This document shows positions 33,822-43,354 of a stretch of DNA of 43,878 nucleotides, in pieces. This stretch comes from Sedimentisphaerales bacterium (lineage in GTDB: Bacteria; Planctomycetota; Phycisphaerae; Sedimentisphaerales; SM23-30), in assembly GCA_016930855.1 (NCBI GenBank), contig JAFGFX010000108.1, positions 1-43,878 on the forward strand, written 5' to 3'. The notes beneath the pieces are model-generated. The model was not told where the DNA came from, searched no databases, and saw only the letters and a program-made list of their open reading frames with translations. Positions within the stretch are counted from its first letter, which is position 1; each line of letters begins with the position of its first letter. The position numbers and the translations under genes are program-made.

Positions 33822-35921
33822 ATGGACAGGGCAACTATCCCAAAATATGGCGGGGGAATACTGTCTCTTTTATTCGTGATGTTGAATTCGAGTCTCGCAG
33901 GACAAATCATCTATGTGGATGCCGACGCGCCGGGAGCCAATACCGGCGCCAATTGGACGGATGCCTATCGTCATCTCCAGGACGCCTTGACCCATGTCGG
34001 TTGTTCGTGTCAGCCGGTGGAAATACGCGTCGCCCAGGGGGTGTACCGGCCCGACCGGGGAGCAGGGATGGTACCGGCCGATCGCCAGGCCACCTTCCAG
34101 CTTCGTAACAAGATCACCTTGAAAGGGGGATACGCCGGCTATGGCCAAGCCGATCCCAACGACCGGGACATCACGGCCTACGAGACGATTCTCAGCGGGG
34201 ATTTAGAGGAAAATGATACGGAATTTAACCTGGACGATTGGGAGTCGATCCGGAGTTCGGTAGAACATTTTAGCCGCGATGATAACTCGTACTCGGTGGT
34301 AAACGGCAGCGGCACCGATGCGACGGCAGTATTGGATGGTTTTACGATTACTGCCGGTCATGCCAATATCTACGGAGGCTATGGGCCGGATTGTGGTCAG
34401 CTAGAAAACACAGACGATACTACCCCGGCAAACAACGGCGGAGGAATGTATATCTCTCAGGGAAGTCCGTCTTTGATCTGTTGTACGTTTCGCAGAAATA
34501 CTACTCTATCTTTTGGCAGCGATACGGGCGGCGGAGGGATGTATAACCTTCAGAGTCATCCTGCATTGGAAGACTGTCGTTTCGTAGAAAATATTGTTTT
34601 CAGCGGAGATGTAAGCTGTCGTGGCGCCGGTATGCTCAATATTGACAGCAATCCCAACGTATCCAATTGCACATTTGAAGGTAATATCGCCACGGGATTC
34701 GATGATGAATATTACGGCGGGGGGATGTGTAACGAAAGCAGTAGTCCTTCGTTAACGCATTGTTCATTTATGGATAATATGTCTCTTTATGCCGGCGGGA
34801 CGGGCGGGGGCGCCATTTACAGCTCCGACAACAGCCAGCCGGTATTAACGGACTGTTACTTTGCAGGCAACTCGGGCGCGAACGGCGGCGCGATCGTCGC
34901 CTATAATATCGTATTGCACCACTGCACATTTTATAAAAACGTAGCCGGATTTTATGGGGGGGCCATAAGCGGTGGCGGTGAACTTCGATTGGTAAATTGC
35001 ACGTTTCGAAAGAACCGGGCCGAACTCGGGGGAGCGATCCATGTCTGGCATAACACTCATGCGATACTGGAAGATTGCCTATTTACCCAAAACACCGCGG
35101 CAAACGGCGCCGGAATGGATTATCATGGAGGTGATTCTGAACTGACTCGCTGCATATTCCGGGCCAACATCGCTGACTGTGCCGGCGGCGGGATATACAA
35201 TGAGTATGGTCGCCTAAAACTGGCCCACTGTCTCTTTATGGGGAACTCAGCAAATGGTAATTATCCCTGGGCCGGCGGAGGGGCCATGTTTAACTATAAG
35301 AGCAACTTGATGGTTGCCCAATGCACATTTTCAGCCAATGTGTCTGCGAATGGTAACGCGCTGGCGTGTTATTCGTATCAACAAAATGAACCCAGCGATA
35401 TCCATTTAACAAACTGCATTCTTTGGGATGGCGGGAATGAAATTTGGAATCTCGATAATTCCGCGATAACGATAACTTATAGCGATATTCGTGGCGGCTG
35501 GTCCGGGCAGGCGAATATAGATGCCGATCCTTTGTTTAGTGATCCCGGTGACTGGGATAAAAACGGAACTCCGAATGATCCCAATGATGATTATTTTGTA
35601 GAAGGAGATTATCATTTACAAAGTCAGGCGGGGCGTTGGAATCCGGTAGATCAAACCTGGGTGCAGGATGAGGTGACGAGTCCGGGTATCGATGCGGGCG
35701 ATCCGGCGACGCCGATCGGGTGGGAACCGTTTCCCAACGGCGGGATTGTGAATATGGGTGCCTATGGCGGTACGAACAAGGCGAGTAAGAGTTGGTTCGG
35801 CAAGCCGAATTGTGAAACACCCATCGCCGGCGATATCAACGGTGATTGTATTGTAGATATGAGAGACCTGGGTTTGATGGCCAACCATTGGTTGGAAATA
35901 CCGAACTTGTTAGGAAATTAA
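33822..35921 (+). CDS. Secreted parallel beta-helix protein with dockerin-like C-terminus
   Basis: The 699-residue protein has a signal peptide (1 to about 27, ending near SSLAG), then IIYVDADAPGANTGANW. The leading module (EIRVAQGVYRPD...LKGGYAG...DPNDRDI.YETILSGDL) is common in planctomycete surface proteins. About 15 imperfect turns follow (GGGMY...PSL..C.F..N), the right-handed beta-helix repeat seen in polymorphic outer-membrane and pectate-lyase-like proteins. The end has a single EF-hand-like loop, DINGDCIVDMRD (671-682), with NHWLE after it. It is presumably secreted, perhaps by the T2SS encoded at 39-44 kb. The sequence is visibly AT-richer than its neighbours. Confidence 0.85.
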   Translation: MDRATIPKYGGGILSLLFVMLNSSLAGQIIYVDADAPGANTGANWTDAYRHLQDALTHVGCSCQPVEIRVAQGVYRPDRGAGMVPADRQATFQLRNKITLKGGYAGYGQADPNDRDITAYETILSGDLEENDTEFNLDDWESIRSSVEHFSRDDNSYSVVNGSGTDATAVLDGFTITAGHANIYGGYGPDCGQLENTDDTTPANNGGGMYISQGSPSLICCTFRRNTTLSFGSDTGGGGMYNLQSHPALEDCRFVENIVFSGDVSCRGAGMLNIDSNPNVSNCTFEGNIATGFDDEYYGGGMCNESSSPSLTHCSFMDNMSLYAGGTGGGAIYSSDNSQPVLTDCYFAGNSGANGGAIVAYNIVLHHCTFYKNVAGFYGGAISGGGELRLVNCTFRKNRAELGGAIHVWHNTHAILEDCLFTQNTAANGAGMDYHGGDSELTRCIFRANIADCAGGGIYNEYGRLKLAHCLFMGNSANGNYPWAGGGAMFNYKSNLMVAQCTFSANVSANGNALACYSYQQNEPSDIHLTNCILWDGGNEIWNLDNSAITITYSDIRGGWSGQANIDADPLFSDPGDWDKNGTPNDPNDDYFVEGDYHLQSQAGRWNPVDQTWVQDEVTSPGIDAGDPATPIGWEPFPNGGIVNMGAYGGTNKASKSWFGKPNCETPIAGDINGDCIVDMRDLGLMANHWLEIPNLLGN

Positions 35922-35936
35922 AATTAGGAGAAAGCC

Positions 35937-38900
35937 ATGGATCGGGGAAATCATAAGATCGTATTCGGAATAATGCTCGGTATTTTGGGTATTGCTTCCG
36001 GATTGGCAGGACAAATCATCTATGTGGATGATAATGCTATAGGGGATCCGGCGCCGGGGGATCCGACGATCAGCGATCCTCTCGAGGATGGAACCGCCGA
36101 GCACCCTTTTGACGCGATCCAGGAAGCAATAGATACCGCCGTTGTTGGAGAAGAGATTGAGGTGAAAGACGGTACCTATACCGGTGCGGGTAACCGGGAT
36201 ATTGAATTCAAGGGCAAGGCGATCACCCTGCGCAGTGAGAACGGACCGGCGAATTGTATTATCGACTGCCAGGGCAGCGAGGGGGAGCCGCACCTGGGAT
36301 TCTATTTCCACGGCGCGGAAGGACCGGATTCGATCCTGGACGGCTTTACCATTACCAACGGCCATCATGAACAGGCGGGAGGGATATTTTGCACCTATGT
36401 AGGTATCGGGGATTGGCGGCCCAGCAACCCGACGATTCAGAACTGCGTGATCACGAACAACTGGGGAAGGTACGCCGGGGCGATACATTGCCAATCACAC
36501 TGCGAACCGTTGATCTCGAATTGTATTATCTCTGATAATGTTGGCGGTTATATGGGTGGGATACACTACTCCGATGTATGCCACCCTGTTTTAAGAAATT
36601 GTGTTATCCGAAACAACAGCAGCCCCTACGGAGGAGGGATCCGCACCGGCGGCGCGCAATGTCACGGCACGATCACCAATTGCGTGATCATCGGCAACCG
36701 TGGTACTAACGGCGGGGCCGCCGTGAATTGGTGGTCCGCCGGGGGCAGCGTGACGATTACCAACTGCACCATCGTGGCGAATGATGACGAATACTGGAGT
36801 GGGGGGATTATTATTGGAGGCGGAGGGGGGACGACGGGTACGATAACGAACTGCATTATTCGGGACAACAGGGTGCAAGGTAGAGTGGAGGACCAGATCT
36901 CCCTGTGGCCGGATGGAGACCTTCCGACGACGGCGGAGGTGACTTATTGTAATGTGCAGGGCGGCTGGCCGGGCGAAGGGAATATCGATGCCGATTCGTT
37001 CTTTGTCGATGCCGACGGCGCCGATGACGTGATGGGGACGGATGACGACAACGTACGCTTACTGGGCGGGTCACCCTGTCTGGATACGGGGGACAACTCG
37101 GTGGTACCGGGATCGTTAATCACGGACATTGAAGGGAATCCGCGGATCGTGAACGGTACGGTGGATATGGGGGCATACGAGGGCCCGAATCAGGGTCTGG
37201 TGGTGAGGCCGCTTGTGGTAACAGTCGGCGAGGGGCAGACCGTCGGTTTCACCGTTGAGTTGGCAATGGATCCGAACGCCAGCGTCGAGGTGGTCTCGTC
37301 AGTTACCTCGGGTGATCCGGATATTACCATTTCATCGGGGGCAGTATTGACATTCAATTCATCCAACTACGATCAGCCTCGGACGGTGGAATTAGCCGCG
37401 GCGGAAGACGAGGATTATGTAAACGGCTCCGCCGTAGTATCTGTAATGGCGACGGGATTTAGCACGATTACGATCGGGGTGAACGAAGCCGAGGTCCACC
37501 ATGTTCTGTATGTGGATGCCGATGCCCCGGGCAGCGAGAAGGGAACGAGTTGGGCGGAGGCGTTTACGAGTTTGCAGGGCGCTTTAGCGGCCGCGAGGCT
37601 TCATCCGCACCTCCGGGAGATTCGGGTCGCACAGGGCGCCTACAAGCCGGATCAGGGGGCCGGGCAAACTCCGGGCGACCGCGCCGCCTCGTTCGAGCTT
37701 GTCAATGGCATAATCCTCAAGGGGGGATATGCCGGCTTCGGTACGCCGGACCCTAATGCGAGGGACATCCACAACTATGAAACGATTTTGAGCGGCGATC
37801 TGGACGGCAATGACGCATCGGTCGTCGGTGCTGCGGATCTGCTCGACGAGCCCAATCGCGCCGAAAACAGCTATCACGTCGTCAAAGGCTTCTATTTTCC
37901 GGATTGTCACCATGATGTTACGGCGGAGCTGGATGGTTTTACGATCCAAGACGGCAATGCCAATCGCTCTGACGACGAGTGGACTGAAGATGAAATCGGC
38001 GGCGGGATGCTCCATCAGTATGTCCGGGGCCTCAAGATTGCCAACTGCACGTTCCGTAACAACACCGCGGATTCCGGCGGCGCCATGTACGGAGGTCGTG
38101 GACCCCTTGTCAACTGCGTAATTACGAACAATGCGGCGGAATGGTCCGGCGGGGGTTTGGACTATTGCACAGGGCGGATCCAGGACTGTACGCTGGAAGA
38201 CAATTATGCCGGCAACAGCGGTGGGGCGGTCTATCTGTGGGGGGGCGATCCGCGGTTGGAGATCGAGAGGTGCACCTTCCGCCGTAACTACGCGAGTTCC
38301 GGCGGCGGGCTCTTTTTTGCCGATACCGACCCCGTTCTGGTGGATTGCACGTTCGCCGACAACGAGGCGTATGACGGCGGGGCGATCTATGCCGCCCATT
38401 TTGACAATCCGTCGTATCCGACACTGACCGCCTGTGTACTTCGTACCAACTCTGCCGAACGATACGGCGGCGCCATTCTTTGCTCGGGCAGCGACATGCG
38501 AGTAGCGAGATGTATTTGGCAGGGGAATAACGCGGAGGACGTCGGTGGCGCAATAGCATGCAATGACGGGTCCGAGGTACGCATGACCAACTGTACGTTC
38601 TATGAGAACAGTGCCCCCCAGGGAAACGCACTGGCCTACTTCTCCTCCTCGACTGAGTATCCATATCCCAATGAGGTTCACATAGTCAACAGCATTTTCC
38701 GGGACGGCGGCGACGAGCTATGGACCAACGATAGTTCGCAGCTCTCCATCCGTTACAGCGATATCCAGGGCGGTTGGCTGGGCGAGGGCGTCATCGACGT
38801 GAATCCACTCTTTATCGATCCGGACGCCGGGGAGTTTCATCTGAAATCCCAGGCCGGCAGGTGGAATCCCGGCAACCATACTTGGGTGCAGGATGCTGTA

Positions 38901-39137
38901 ACCAGTCCGTGTATCGATGCGGGGGATCCAGCTACGCCGATCGGTTGGGAGCCGTTTCCCAACGGCGGGCTCGTCAATATGGGGGCCTATGGGGGTACGA
39001 AGGAGGCAAGTAAAAGTTGGTTCGGCAAGCCGAACTGCGAAACGCCCATCGCCGGCGATATTAACGGCGATTGTATCGTGGATATGAGAGACCTGGCGAT
39101 ATTAGCCAAGCATTGGCTGGAAGAAGGACTGGAATGA
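35937..39137 (+). CDS. Two-domain beta-helix protein with dockerin-like C-terminus
   Basis: The 1,066-residue protein has AGGAG 6 nt before the ATG and starts 15 bp after the previous stop, so the two genes form one operon. A signal peptide (about 1-28, ending near SGLAG) precedes a first beta-helix (about 30-415). A linker domain (about 420-520: VGEGQTVGFTVELAMDPN...LTFNSSNYDQPRTVELAAAED) resembles Calx-beta-like domains. A second beta-helix (about 521-1020) begins VLYVDADAPGSEKGTSWAEAF and is paralogous to the upstream gene along its whole length. The end is again PNCETPIAGDINGDCIVDMRD (EF-hand loop 1041-1052) with KHWLEEG. It probably arose by fusion of a duplicated copy of the first gene to another beta-helix. 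Confidence 0.85.
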   Translation: MDRGNHKIVFGIMLGILGIASGLAGQIIYVDDNAIGDPAPGDPTISDPLEDGTAEHPFDAIQEAIDTAVVGEEIEVKDGTYTGAGNRDIEFKGKAITLRSENGPANCIIDCQGSEGEPHLGFYFHGAEGPDSILDGFTITNGHHEQAGGIFCTYVGIGDWRPSNPTIQNCVITNNWGRYAGAIHCQSHCEPLISNCIISDNVGGYMGGIHYSDVCHPVLRNCVIRNNSSPYGGGIRTGGAQCHGTITNCVIIGNRGTNGGAAVNWWSAGGSVTITNCTIVANDDEYWSGGIIIGGGGGTTGTITNCIIRDNRVQGRVEDQISLWPDGDLPTTAEVTYCNVQGGWPGEGNIDADSFFVDADGADDVMGTDDDNVRLLGGSPCLDTGDNSVVPGSLITDIEGNPRIVNGTVDMGAYEGPNQGLVVRPLVVTVGEGQTVGFTVELAMDPNASVEVVSSVTSGDPDITISSGAVLTFNSSNYDQPRTVELAAAEDEDYVNGSAVVSVMATGFSTITIGVNEAEVHHVLYVDADAPGSEKGTSWAEAFTSLQGALAAARLHPHLREIRVAQGAYKPDQGAGQTPGDRAASFELVNGIILKGGYAGFGTPDPNARDIHNYETILSGDLDGNDASVVGAADLLDEPNRAENSYHVVKGFYFPDCHHDVTAELDGFTIQDGNANRSDDEWTEDEIGGGMLHQYVRGLKIANCTFRNNTADSGGAMYGGRGPLVNCVITNNAAEWSGGGLDYCTGRIQDCTLEDNYAGNSGGAVYLWGGDPRLEIERCTFRRNYASSGGGLFFADTDPVLVDCTFADNEAYDGGAIYAAHFDNPSYPTLTACVLRTNSAERYGGAILCSGSDMRVARCIWQGNNAEDVGGAIACNDGSEVRMTNCTFYENSAPQGNALAYFSSSTEYPYPNEVHIVNSIFRDGGDELWTNDSSQLSIRYSDIQGGWLGEGVIDVNPLFIDPDAGEFHLKSQAGRWNPGNHTWVQDAVTSPCIDAGDPATPIGWEPFPNGGLVNMGAYGGTKEASKSWFGKPNCETPIAGDINGDCIVDMRDLAILAKHWLEEGLE

Positions 39138-39164
39138 TTTATTTCGGGCTTGTCCCATTGATAG

Positions 39165-39407
39165 TTGGAGGGTGAAAGAAGCGATGGCTGCTCCGGCCTG
39201 GGCGACGAACCGCGCCGCCTCTTTGAGGAATTGGGCCAAATCAGCCTAATGGATGTGATACTGCCTACCCGCCAAGGCCCAGCCATCCGCCGCCGCTGCG
39301 TCCGCCGCCCGACGGAACACCAGGCGATTTTACTGATGCGGCTGGGACTCGACCTGCCGTTCCAAATGAAAAGGGTAAACAAATGTAGTGAAGACGTTCG
39401 GCCTTGA
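39165..39407 (+). pseudogene. IS1634-like transposase C-terminal fragment
   Basis: The frame encodes the last 70 or so residues of an IS1634-type DDE transposase: PRRLFEELGQISLMDVILPT, then RRRCVRRPTEHQAILLMRLG and LDLPF. This matches the family's (L)-x-E-L-x-x-I-x-L-x-D-V-x-x-P-T...LGLxLP tail. The catalytic domain is absent and the apparent start codon lies in unrelated sequence after the beta-helix gene. Confidence 0.65.
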
Positions 39408-39434
39408 AGCCATCAAAAATGCGGTAGGGCATCA

Positions 39435-39453
39435 ACTGTGGAACTTGGGCTAG
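39435..39453 (-). repeat. 19-bp terminal inverted repeat, right copy
   Basis: ACTGTGGAACTTGGGCTAG is the exact reverse complement of 33037-33055. It lies 28 bp after the transposase fragment, the place expected for the element's right end. Flanks outside the two copies show no matching target-site duplication. Confidence 0.7.
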
Positions 39454-39492
39454 CCATGTCGCTCGTGGCAGGCGTACGCGGGTCCTTCGGCG

Positions 39493-39999
39493 TCACCGGC
39501 CGGTGTATTGCAGGCGGATGGTGGCGTCCCAGGAATCCTTGCTGGTGCCGCCGAACGGCGTCAGGTTGATATGGATGCAGTTGACCGAGGAGTAATTCCG
39601 CTCGGCACAATCGATAAACTGGGCCGCCTGGATGAGGCGCACGGCGTTGAGCTTGTAGGTCTCGGTGAACTGAATGCCGCCGTCGGCCATCTTCTTGGTC
39701 AGGCTTTCCCCCCGCTGCAGGCGGTTCTGGGCGATAAAGGAGGCCTTGGCGCACTGGCGGGCGGAGGATTCGCCCTCGAACCACTGCACCGAATCGGCGT
39801 TTTCGGCATTGCCGGCGAGCCGGCGCTGGGCGCGGATCTCCAGTGCCTGCTCCTTGACCTCGGCGGCGGTGGTCCGCTGGACGCGGGTCCGCTTGGACTG
39901 GTCCAAAACATCCATGCCCGTCACGATCACCCAGAGTGCCAACAGCGCCGGCACGCCGACGGCCCAGATCACCGGGTTTTTCCAATCCTGCCTGTTCAT
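39493..39999 (-). CDS. GspM-like small membrane protein of the T2SS
   Basis: The 168-residue protein has one N-terminal membrane segment (NPVIWAVGVPALLALWVIV) followed by a helix and a compact alpha/beta periplasmic part. It overlaps the gspL start by 4 bp and is last in the pseudopilus operon, the place gspM usually occupies. Sequence similarity to GspM is not evident, so the call rests on topology, size and position. GspM normally pairs with GspL in the inner-membrane platform. Confidence 0.6.
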   Translation of the reverse strand: MNRQDWKNPVIWAVGVPALLALWVIVTGMDVLDQSKRTRVQRTTAAEVKEQALEIRAQRRLAGNAENADSVQWFEGESSARQCAKASFIAQNRLQRGESLTKKMADGGIQFTETYKLNAVRLIQAAQFIDCAERNYSSVNCIHINLTPFGGTSKDSWDATIRLQYTGR

Positions 40000-41468
40000 G
40001 GGCGCGGCTCCCTTTCCGGATGGTCCGGGGAGGCCGCCACCACCCGGATGCTCATGTCAAACTCCCGCCGGTCCTCGATCTGCTGATCGAACGACCAGCT
40101 TTCGGCCTCCAGCAGCGGATAGCGGCGGATCGCCGAATTCATCTGCTCAAACTTCGCCAGATCGACCACCGATCCGGCCAGCCGGACGTCCTTGGGCGAA
40201 CAGCGCAGCGAATCGATCTTCAGATCGAAATCCTCGCCCAGGCCCGCCAGGGCATCCATCATCAGCATGAACGTACGGCTGGCGGAATCCGGCAGACTGG
40301 ATTGCGTGTGGGAGCGCCGCAGGATCCGCAGCTTGCGATATTCGATCCGCACCTTTCGGGCGATCTCGGTCATGTCGGCAGACGCGCCCGGCGGCTCGCC
40401 GAAGACCTCGACATACGCCCGATTCGCCGCCGTCTGGGCCTGGTCCTGCTGCCGCTGGTACTGCCGGCCGTACAGCTTGAGGAGGCCCAGCAGGCAACAC
40501 ATCAGCAGGCAGATGGCCGCGGACGATCCGAACAGGGCCCGCCGCCGGGAGGCGAGCATGCTGCCCGGCGGCAAGCCGTCGGCCCGGAAATCCACCGCCC
40601 GCTCGTGCGAGAAGCCCCCAATGGCGGCCCCGGCGGCCAGGGCGGTGGCCAGATCGGCCTCGGCCAGGGCCACCGTGGCCAGGCCCGACAACTCGGCAAA
40701 CCGCCGGATCTGGTCCTGGCCAAAGCCGCCGGCGTGATACAACAGTTTGCGGGGGGCCCGCTCCGCGGGCAGCGGCGCCGTCGAGCGGCGCAGCTCCGGA
40801 CCCAGCAATTCCACCGCGTGGGCCGGGCTGGCGCAGATCATGCTGCGGGTCAGGATCGGCCGGCGCTGCTCATCCAGCAGCACCAGATACAGACTGCCGA
40901 AGGCCCAGCCGATCACCGCCGCGGGCGTTCCCGGCGGGTATCCCGGGTCCTGGCCCAGATAGTGCAGCCAGGCGCACAGATCCGGCTCGGCCCGCAGGGG
41001 CTCCAGCCCGGTCCGCTCCAAATGCCCCAAGACATCCACGAGACGGTCACGGTCGTGGGAATAGACGATCAGATCGCTGCCGCTGCCGGCGGCGCTGCCG
41101 CCGCCGACCGGCGGACAGGGACAATAGCACAGGGCCAGATTCTCGGCGTCGGCGGCGAGTTCCTCCTCGACGTCGAAATGCAGGGTCTGCTTGATCTGCC
41201 GCGTCTCGGTGAATTCCGTATGATGCATCTGGGTTTGATAGAACCGACCCGCCAGGGCCAGCATGACTGGAAGCGTCCGGGGGTACTGCTGATGGACCTG
41301 CTCGGCCAGCTGGCGGGGCAGGTCCTCCGGCGCCGCGGCGCCCGCCGAGCCGTTCGCCGCCAGCTTGATCGTCGAGGCCCAGTGAAAATCCGAACCGTGT
41401 TTTTCCAGCACCACGGCCGTCAGATGCGCCTGGTCATAATGGATTCCTAAGCTGCGATTCTTCGCCAA
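39996..41468 (-). CDS. gspL: Type II secretion protein GspL
   Basis: The 490-residue protein has an N-terminal cytoplasmic actin-like domain (GIHYDQAHLTAVVLEKHG, later AAVIGWAFGSLYLVLLDE), a single membrane helix at about 326-345 (SSAAICLLMCCLLGLLKLY) and a periplasmic coiled region with a ferredoxin-like end. This is the GspL/PilM-plus-PilN layout. GspL links the secretion ATPase GspE to the pseudopilus assembly platform. It follows gspK with a gap of only 4 bp. Confidence 0.82.
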   Translation of the reverse strand: MAKNRSLGIHYDQAHLTAVVLEKHGSDFHWASTIKLAANGSAGAAAPEDLPRQLAEQVHQQYPRTLPVMLALAGRFYQTQMHHTEFTETRQIKQTLHFDVEEELAADAENLALCYCPCPPVGGGSAAGSGSDLIVYSHDRDRLVDVLGHLERTGLEPLRAEPDLCAWLHYLGQDPGYPPGTPAAVIGWAFGSLYLVLLDEQRRPILTRSMICASPAHAVELLGPELRRSTAPLPAERAPRKLLYHAGGFGQDQIRRFAELSGLATVALAEADLATALAAGAAIGGFSHERAVDFRADGLPPGSMLASRRRALFGSSAAICLLMCCLLGLLKLYGRQYQRQQDQAQTAANRAYVEVFGEPPGASADMTEIARKVRIEYRKLRILRRSHTQSSLPDSASRTFMLMMDALAGLGEDFDLKIDSLRCSPKDVRLAGSVVDLAKFEQMNSAIRRYPLLEAESWSFDQQIEDRREFDMSIRVVAASPDHPEREPRP

Positions 41469-41472
41469 GATT

Positions 41473-42603
41473 CTACTCCCCGGAAAAGACCGCCGAGGTC
41501 AGCATGTTGTCGTTGAAGTCAAAATAGATCCCGCCCAGCAGCCGGTTGCGGACGCGGCCCAGGCGGGCCTCCACGTGGAGGGAATAGGTGTCGCTCTTGA
41601 CCACGCACAAACTGCGGATGTTGTTGCTCATCTCGATGCTCAAGGCCCGCACCTTCTGGAGCTGGCCGGTATTGGTGAACGGCGCCTGCCGGCGGTATTC
41701 GACGATGCTCCGCGCCTGGTCCTCTGTTAGACCGATCTGCTCGAACGCGCAGAACAAGAGGTCCTCGGAGGCGGTGTTCAGGTTGAGGTAATACGTCCCC
41801 CACATGCTGAGGTAATCGCAAAACCGCGCGGTGGGGATCTCCATCTCCACCTGAATGGCCTCGCTCTGCGGATCGTGCTTGAGGAACTCGTGCCAGCCGG
41901 CGGCGAACACCGACATGTTCGTATGGCGCTGATTGTGCTCCCGCACCCGTTCGGCGTATTCGATCCGGCGGCCGCGGCGGGTCAGTGACGCGTCCCGGCC
42001 GCTTTTGCGGACCTGGACCGGCGCCGGCGGCAGGGTCAGCGGCCGGGCCTGTTTTTGCGCCTCCTTGATCACCCGTTCGGCCGCCGTGGCCGAGACGCCC
42101 AGGCGGCGGGCGTACTGACGAAACCCCTTCTCGGCCAGGGCGGCCGAGCCGCCCGGTTCGAAGGGCGAGCGCAGCAGCCAGTAGATCGGCCACTTGGCGT
42201 TCTCGTCGTGCACCTGCACGTTCACCGAGACCGGCCCGATCTGCAGGGTCTTTTCCAGGATGACGTAGGGCGGCCTCTCGACGGCCGGTTCGGCCGCCTC
42301 CGCCAGCAGCTCCTCCAGATCGACTTGGTTGGGATCCGGCGACGATTCCACCGGCGTTTCGGCCGTCGCCTCCGCCGGCGCCGCCAGCGGCTGGCGGCGC
42401 TGGTAGTACACCATCCGGGCCCCCATGATGATCCCCGACTCGGCGCCGTAGCGGCACTGGATCCGTTCGAGGCGGAAGCGGTGCGAACGCATCCGCAGGG
42501 TCGCCTCGGCCTGAAACTGCACGATGACCACCGCCAGCACCACCAGCACGATCAGCGTGAGCAACAGCGTGAAACCCCGTTTTGTACTTCCCGCACGATA
42601 CAC
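41473..42603 (-). CDS. gspK: Type II secretion minor pseudopilin GspK
   Basis: The 376-residue protein has a prepilin-type signal, STKRGFTLLLTLIVLVVLAV. The residue at +5 after the Gly is Leu, not Glu, the hallmark of GspK, the tip pseudopilin. A large globular domain contains YYLNLNTASEDLLFCAFEQI, the GspK helical (SAM-like) signature. Length is close to the usual 300-340 plus an acidic insert at about 75-105. It lies 105 bp after gspJ. Confidence 0.88.
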   Translation of the reverse strand: MYRAGSTKRGFTLLLTLIVLVVLAVVIVQFQAEATLRMRSHRFRLERIQCRYGAESGIIMGARMVYYQRRQPLAAPAEATAETPVESSPDPNQVDLEELLAEAAEPAVERPPYVILEKTLQIGPVSVNVQVHDENAKWPIYWLLRSPFEPGGSAALAEKGFRQYARRLGVSATAAERVIKEAQKQARPLTLPPAPVQVRKSGRDASLTRRGRRIEYAERVREHNQRHTNMSVFAAGWHEFLKHDPQSEAIQVEMEIPTARFCDYLSMWGTYYLNLNTASEDLLFCAFEQIGLTEDQARSIVEYRRQAPFTNTGQLQKVRALSIEMSNNIRSLCVVKSDTYSLHVEARLGRVRNRLLGGIYFDFNDNMLTSAVFSGE

Positions 42604-42708
42604 GATACGAATTTTCCTGTTACGCTTGCCGGCTGCATCGCCGCGCCGGTCCGGTTGCCGGGGCCGCTCTTTTTCGCTTTCCGCGAAGGCCGCCTCGTCG
42701 GCTCCAGA

Positions 42709-43347
42709 TTAAAACTTAAACCGCTCCAGGCAAAAGGTCCGGCTCACCGTAAAGAGGCGGTCCGGGTCCTGGGCCTCGCCGCGAAACAGGCAGCACGTCA
42801 CCTCGATCAGGTTGTCGGTCAGCTCGCGGGCCTCAAACGAATAGACCTGCTCGCACATGGGGATATAGTTCGCCGCCTGGCCGTCGCGGCTGGGATTCCG
42901 GCGGCGATAGAGCACCAGATCGTCCTGCTCGTAGCGGGGCATGGCCACCCATTCGACCGTGCTGCTCGGCGAGGTCCGGCCCGTCCCGAGCATGGCGATG
43001 ATGGTCAGCTGCGTCGTTTCCCGATCCGGCCCCACGGCATGGTTGCGGATCTGGACCTGGATCCCATGGGCCGCCGCGACGGCCAGGTCATCCACCAGCA
43101 GGTCCATGCAATGCTCCACGGCCGCTTCCTGGGTCAGTTCCTGCTCCAGGCGGATCGTCTGGCTGCTGGTCCGGTTCAACAACTGCAGGCTCACCACCGC
43201 GATCATGGCCACGATCACGAAGGTGACCAGCAGTTCCAGCAGCGTCAGCCCCCGCTGGCGGGCCACCGGCGGCCGGAGGAATCGACGCCCGGCCGCATTC
43301 CGCGGCCGCGTCGAGCGGAGGCCACGCTGTTTGGTTTTCGTCTGCAT
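42709..43347 (-). CDS. gspJ: Type II secretion minor pseudopilin GspJ
   Basis: The 212-residue protein starts at the ATG at 43347; an upstream in-frame start inside gspI has no sense. It has a long basic leader, then the prepilin peptidase site RQRG-LTLLELLVTFVIVAM with Glu at +5. A beta-rich globular domain follows (EWVAMPRYEQDDLVLYRRR; QVYSFEARELTDNLIEVTC). Position between gspI and gspK, size, and the late Tyr-Ser-Phe-Glu strand support GspJ. It begins 7 bp after the gspI stop. Confidence 0.82.
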   Translation of the reverse strand: MQTKTKQRGLRSTRPRNAAGRRFLRPPVARQRGLTLLELLVTFVIVAMIAVVSLQLLNRTSSQTIRLEQELTQEAAVEHCMDLLVDDLAVAAAHGIQVQIRNHAVGPDRETTQLTIIAMLGTGRTSPSSTVEWVAMPRYEQDDLVLYRRRNPSRDGQAANYIPMCEQVYSFEARELTDNLIEVTCCLFRGEAQDPDRLFTVSRTFCLERFKF

Positions 43348-43354
43348 CGTATTC

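Noticed and set aside
34400-38600. Repetitive sequence that could suggest CRISPR or satellite DNA
   Set aside because: The periodicity is the imperfect beta-helix turn in protein code; there are no identical repeats with unique spacers.
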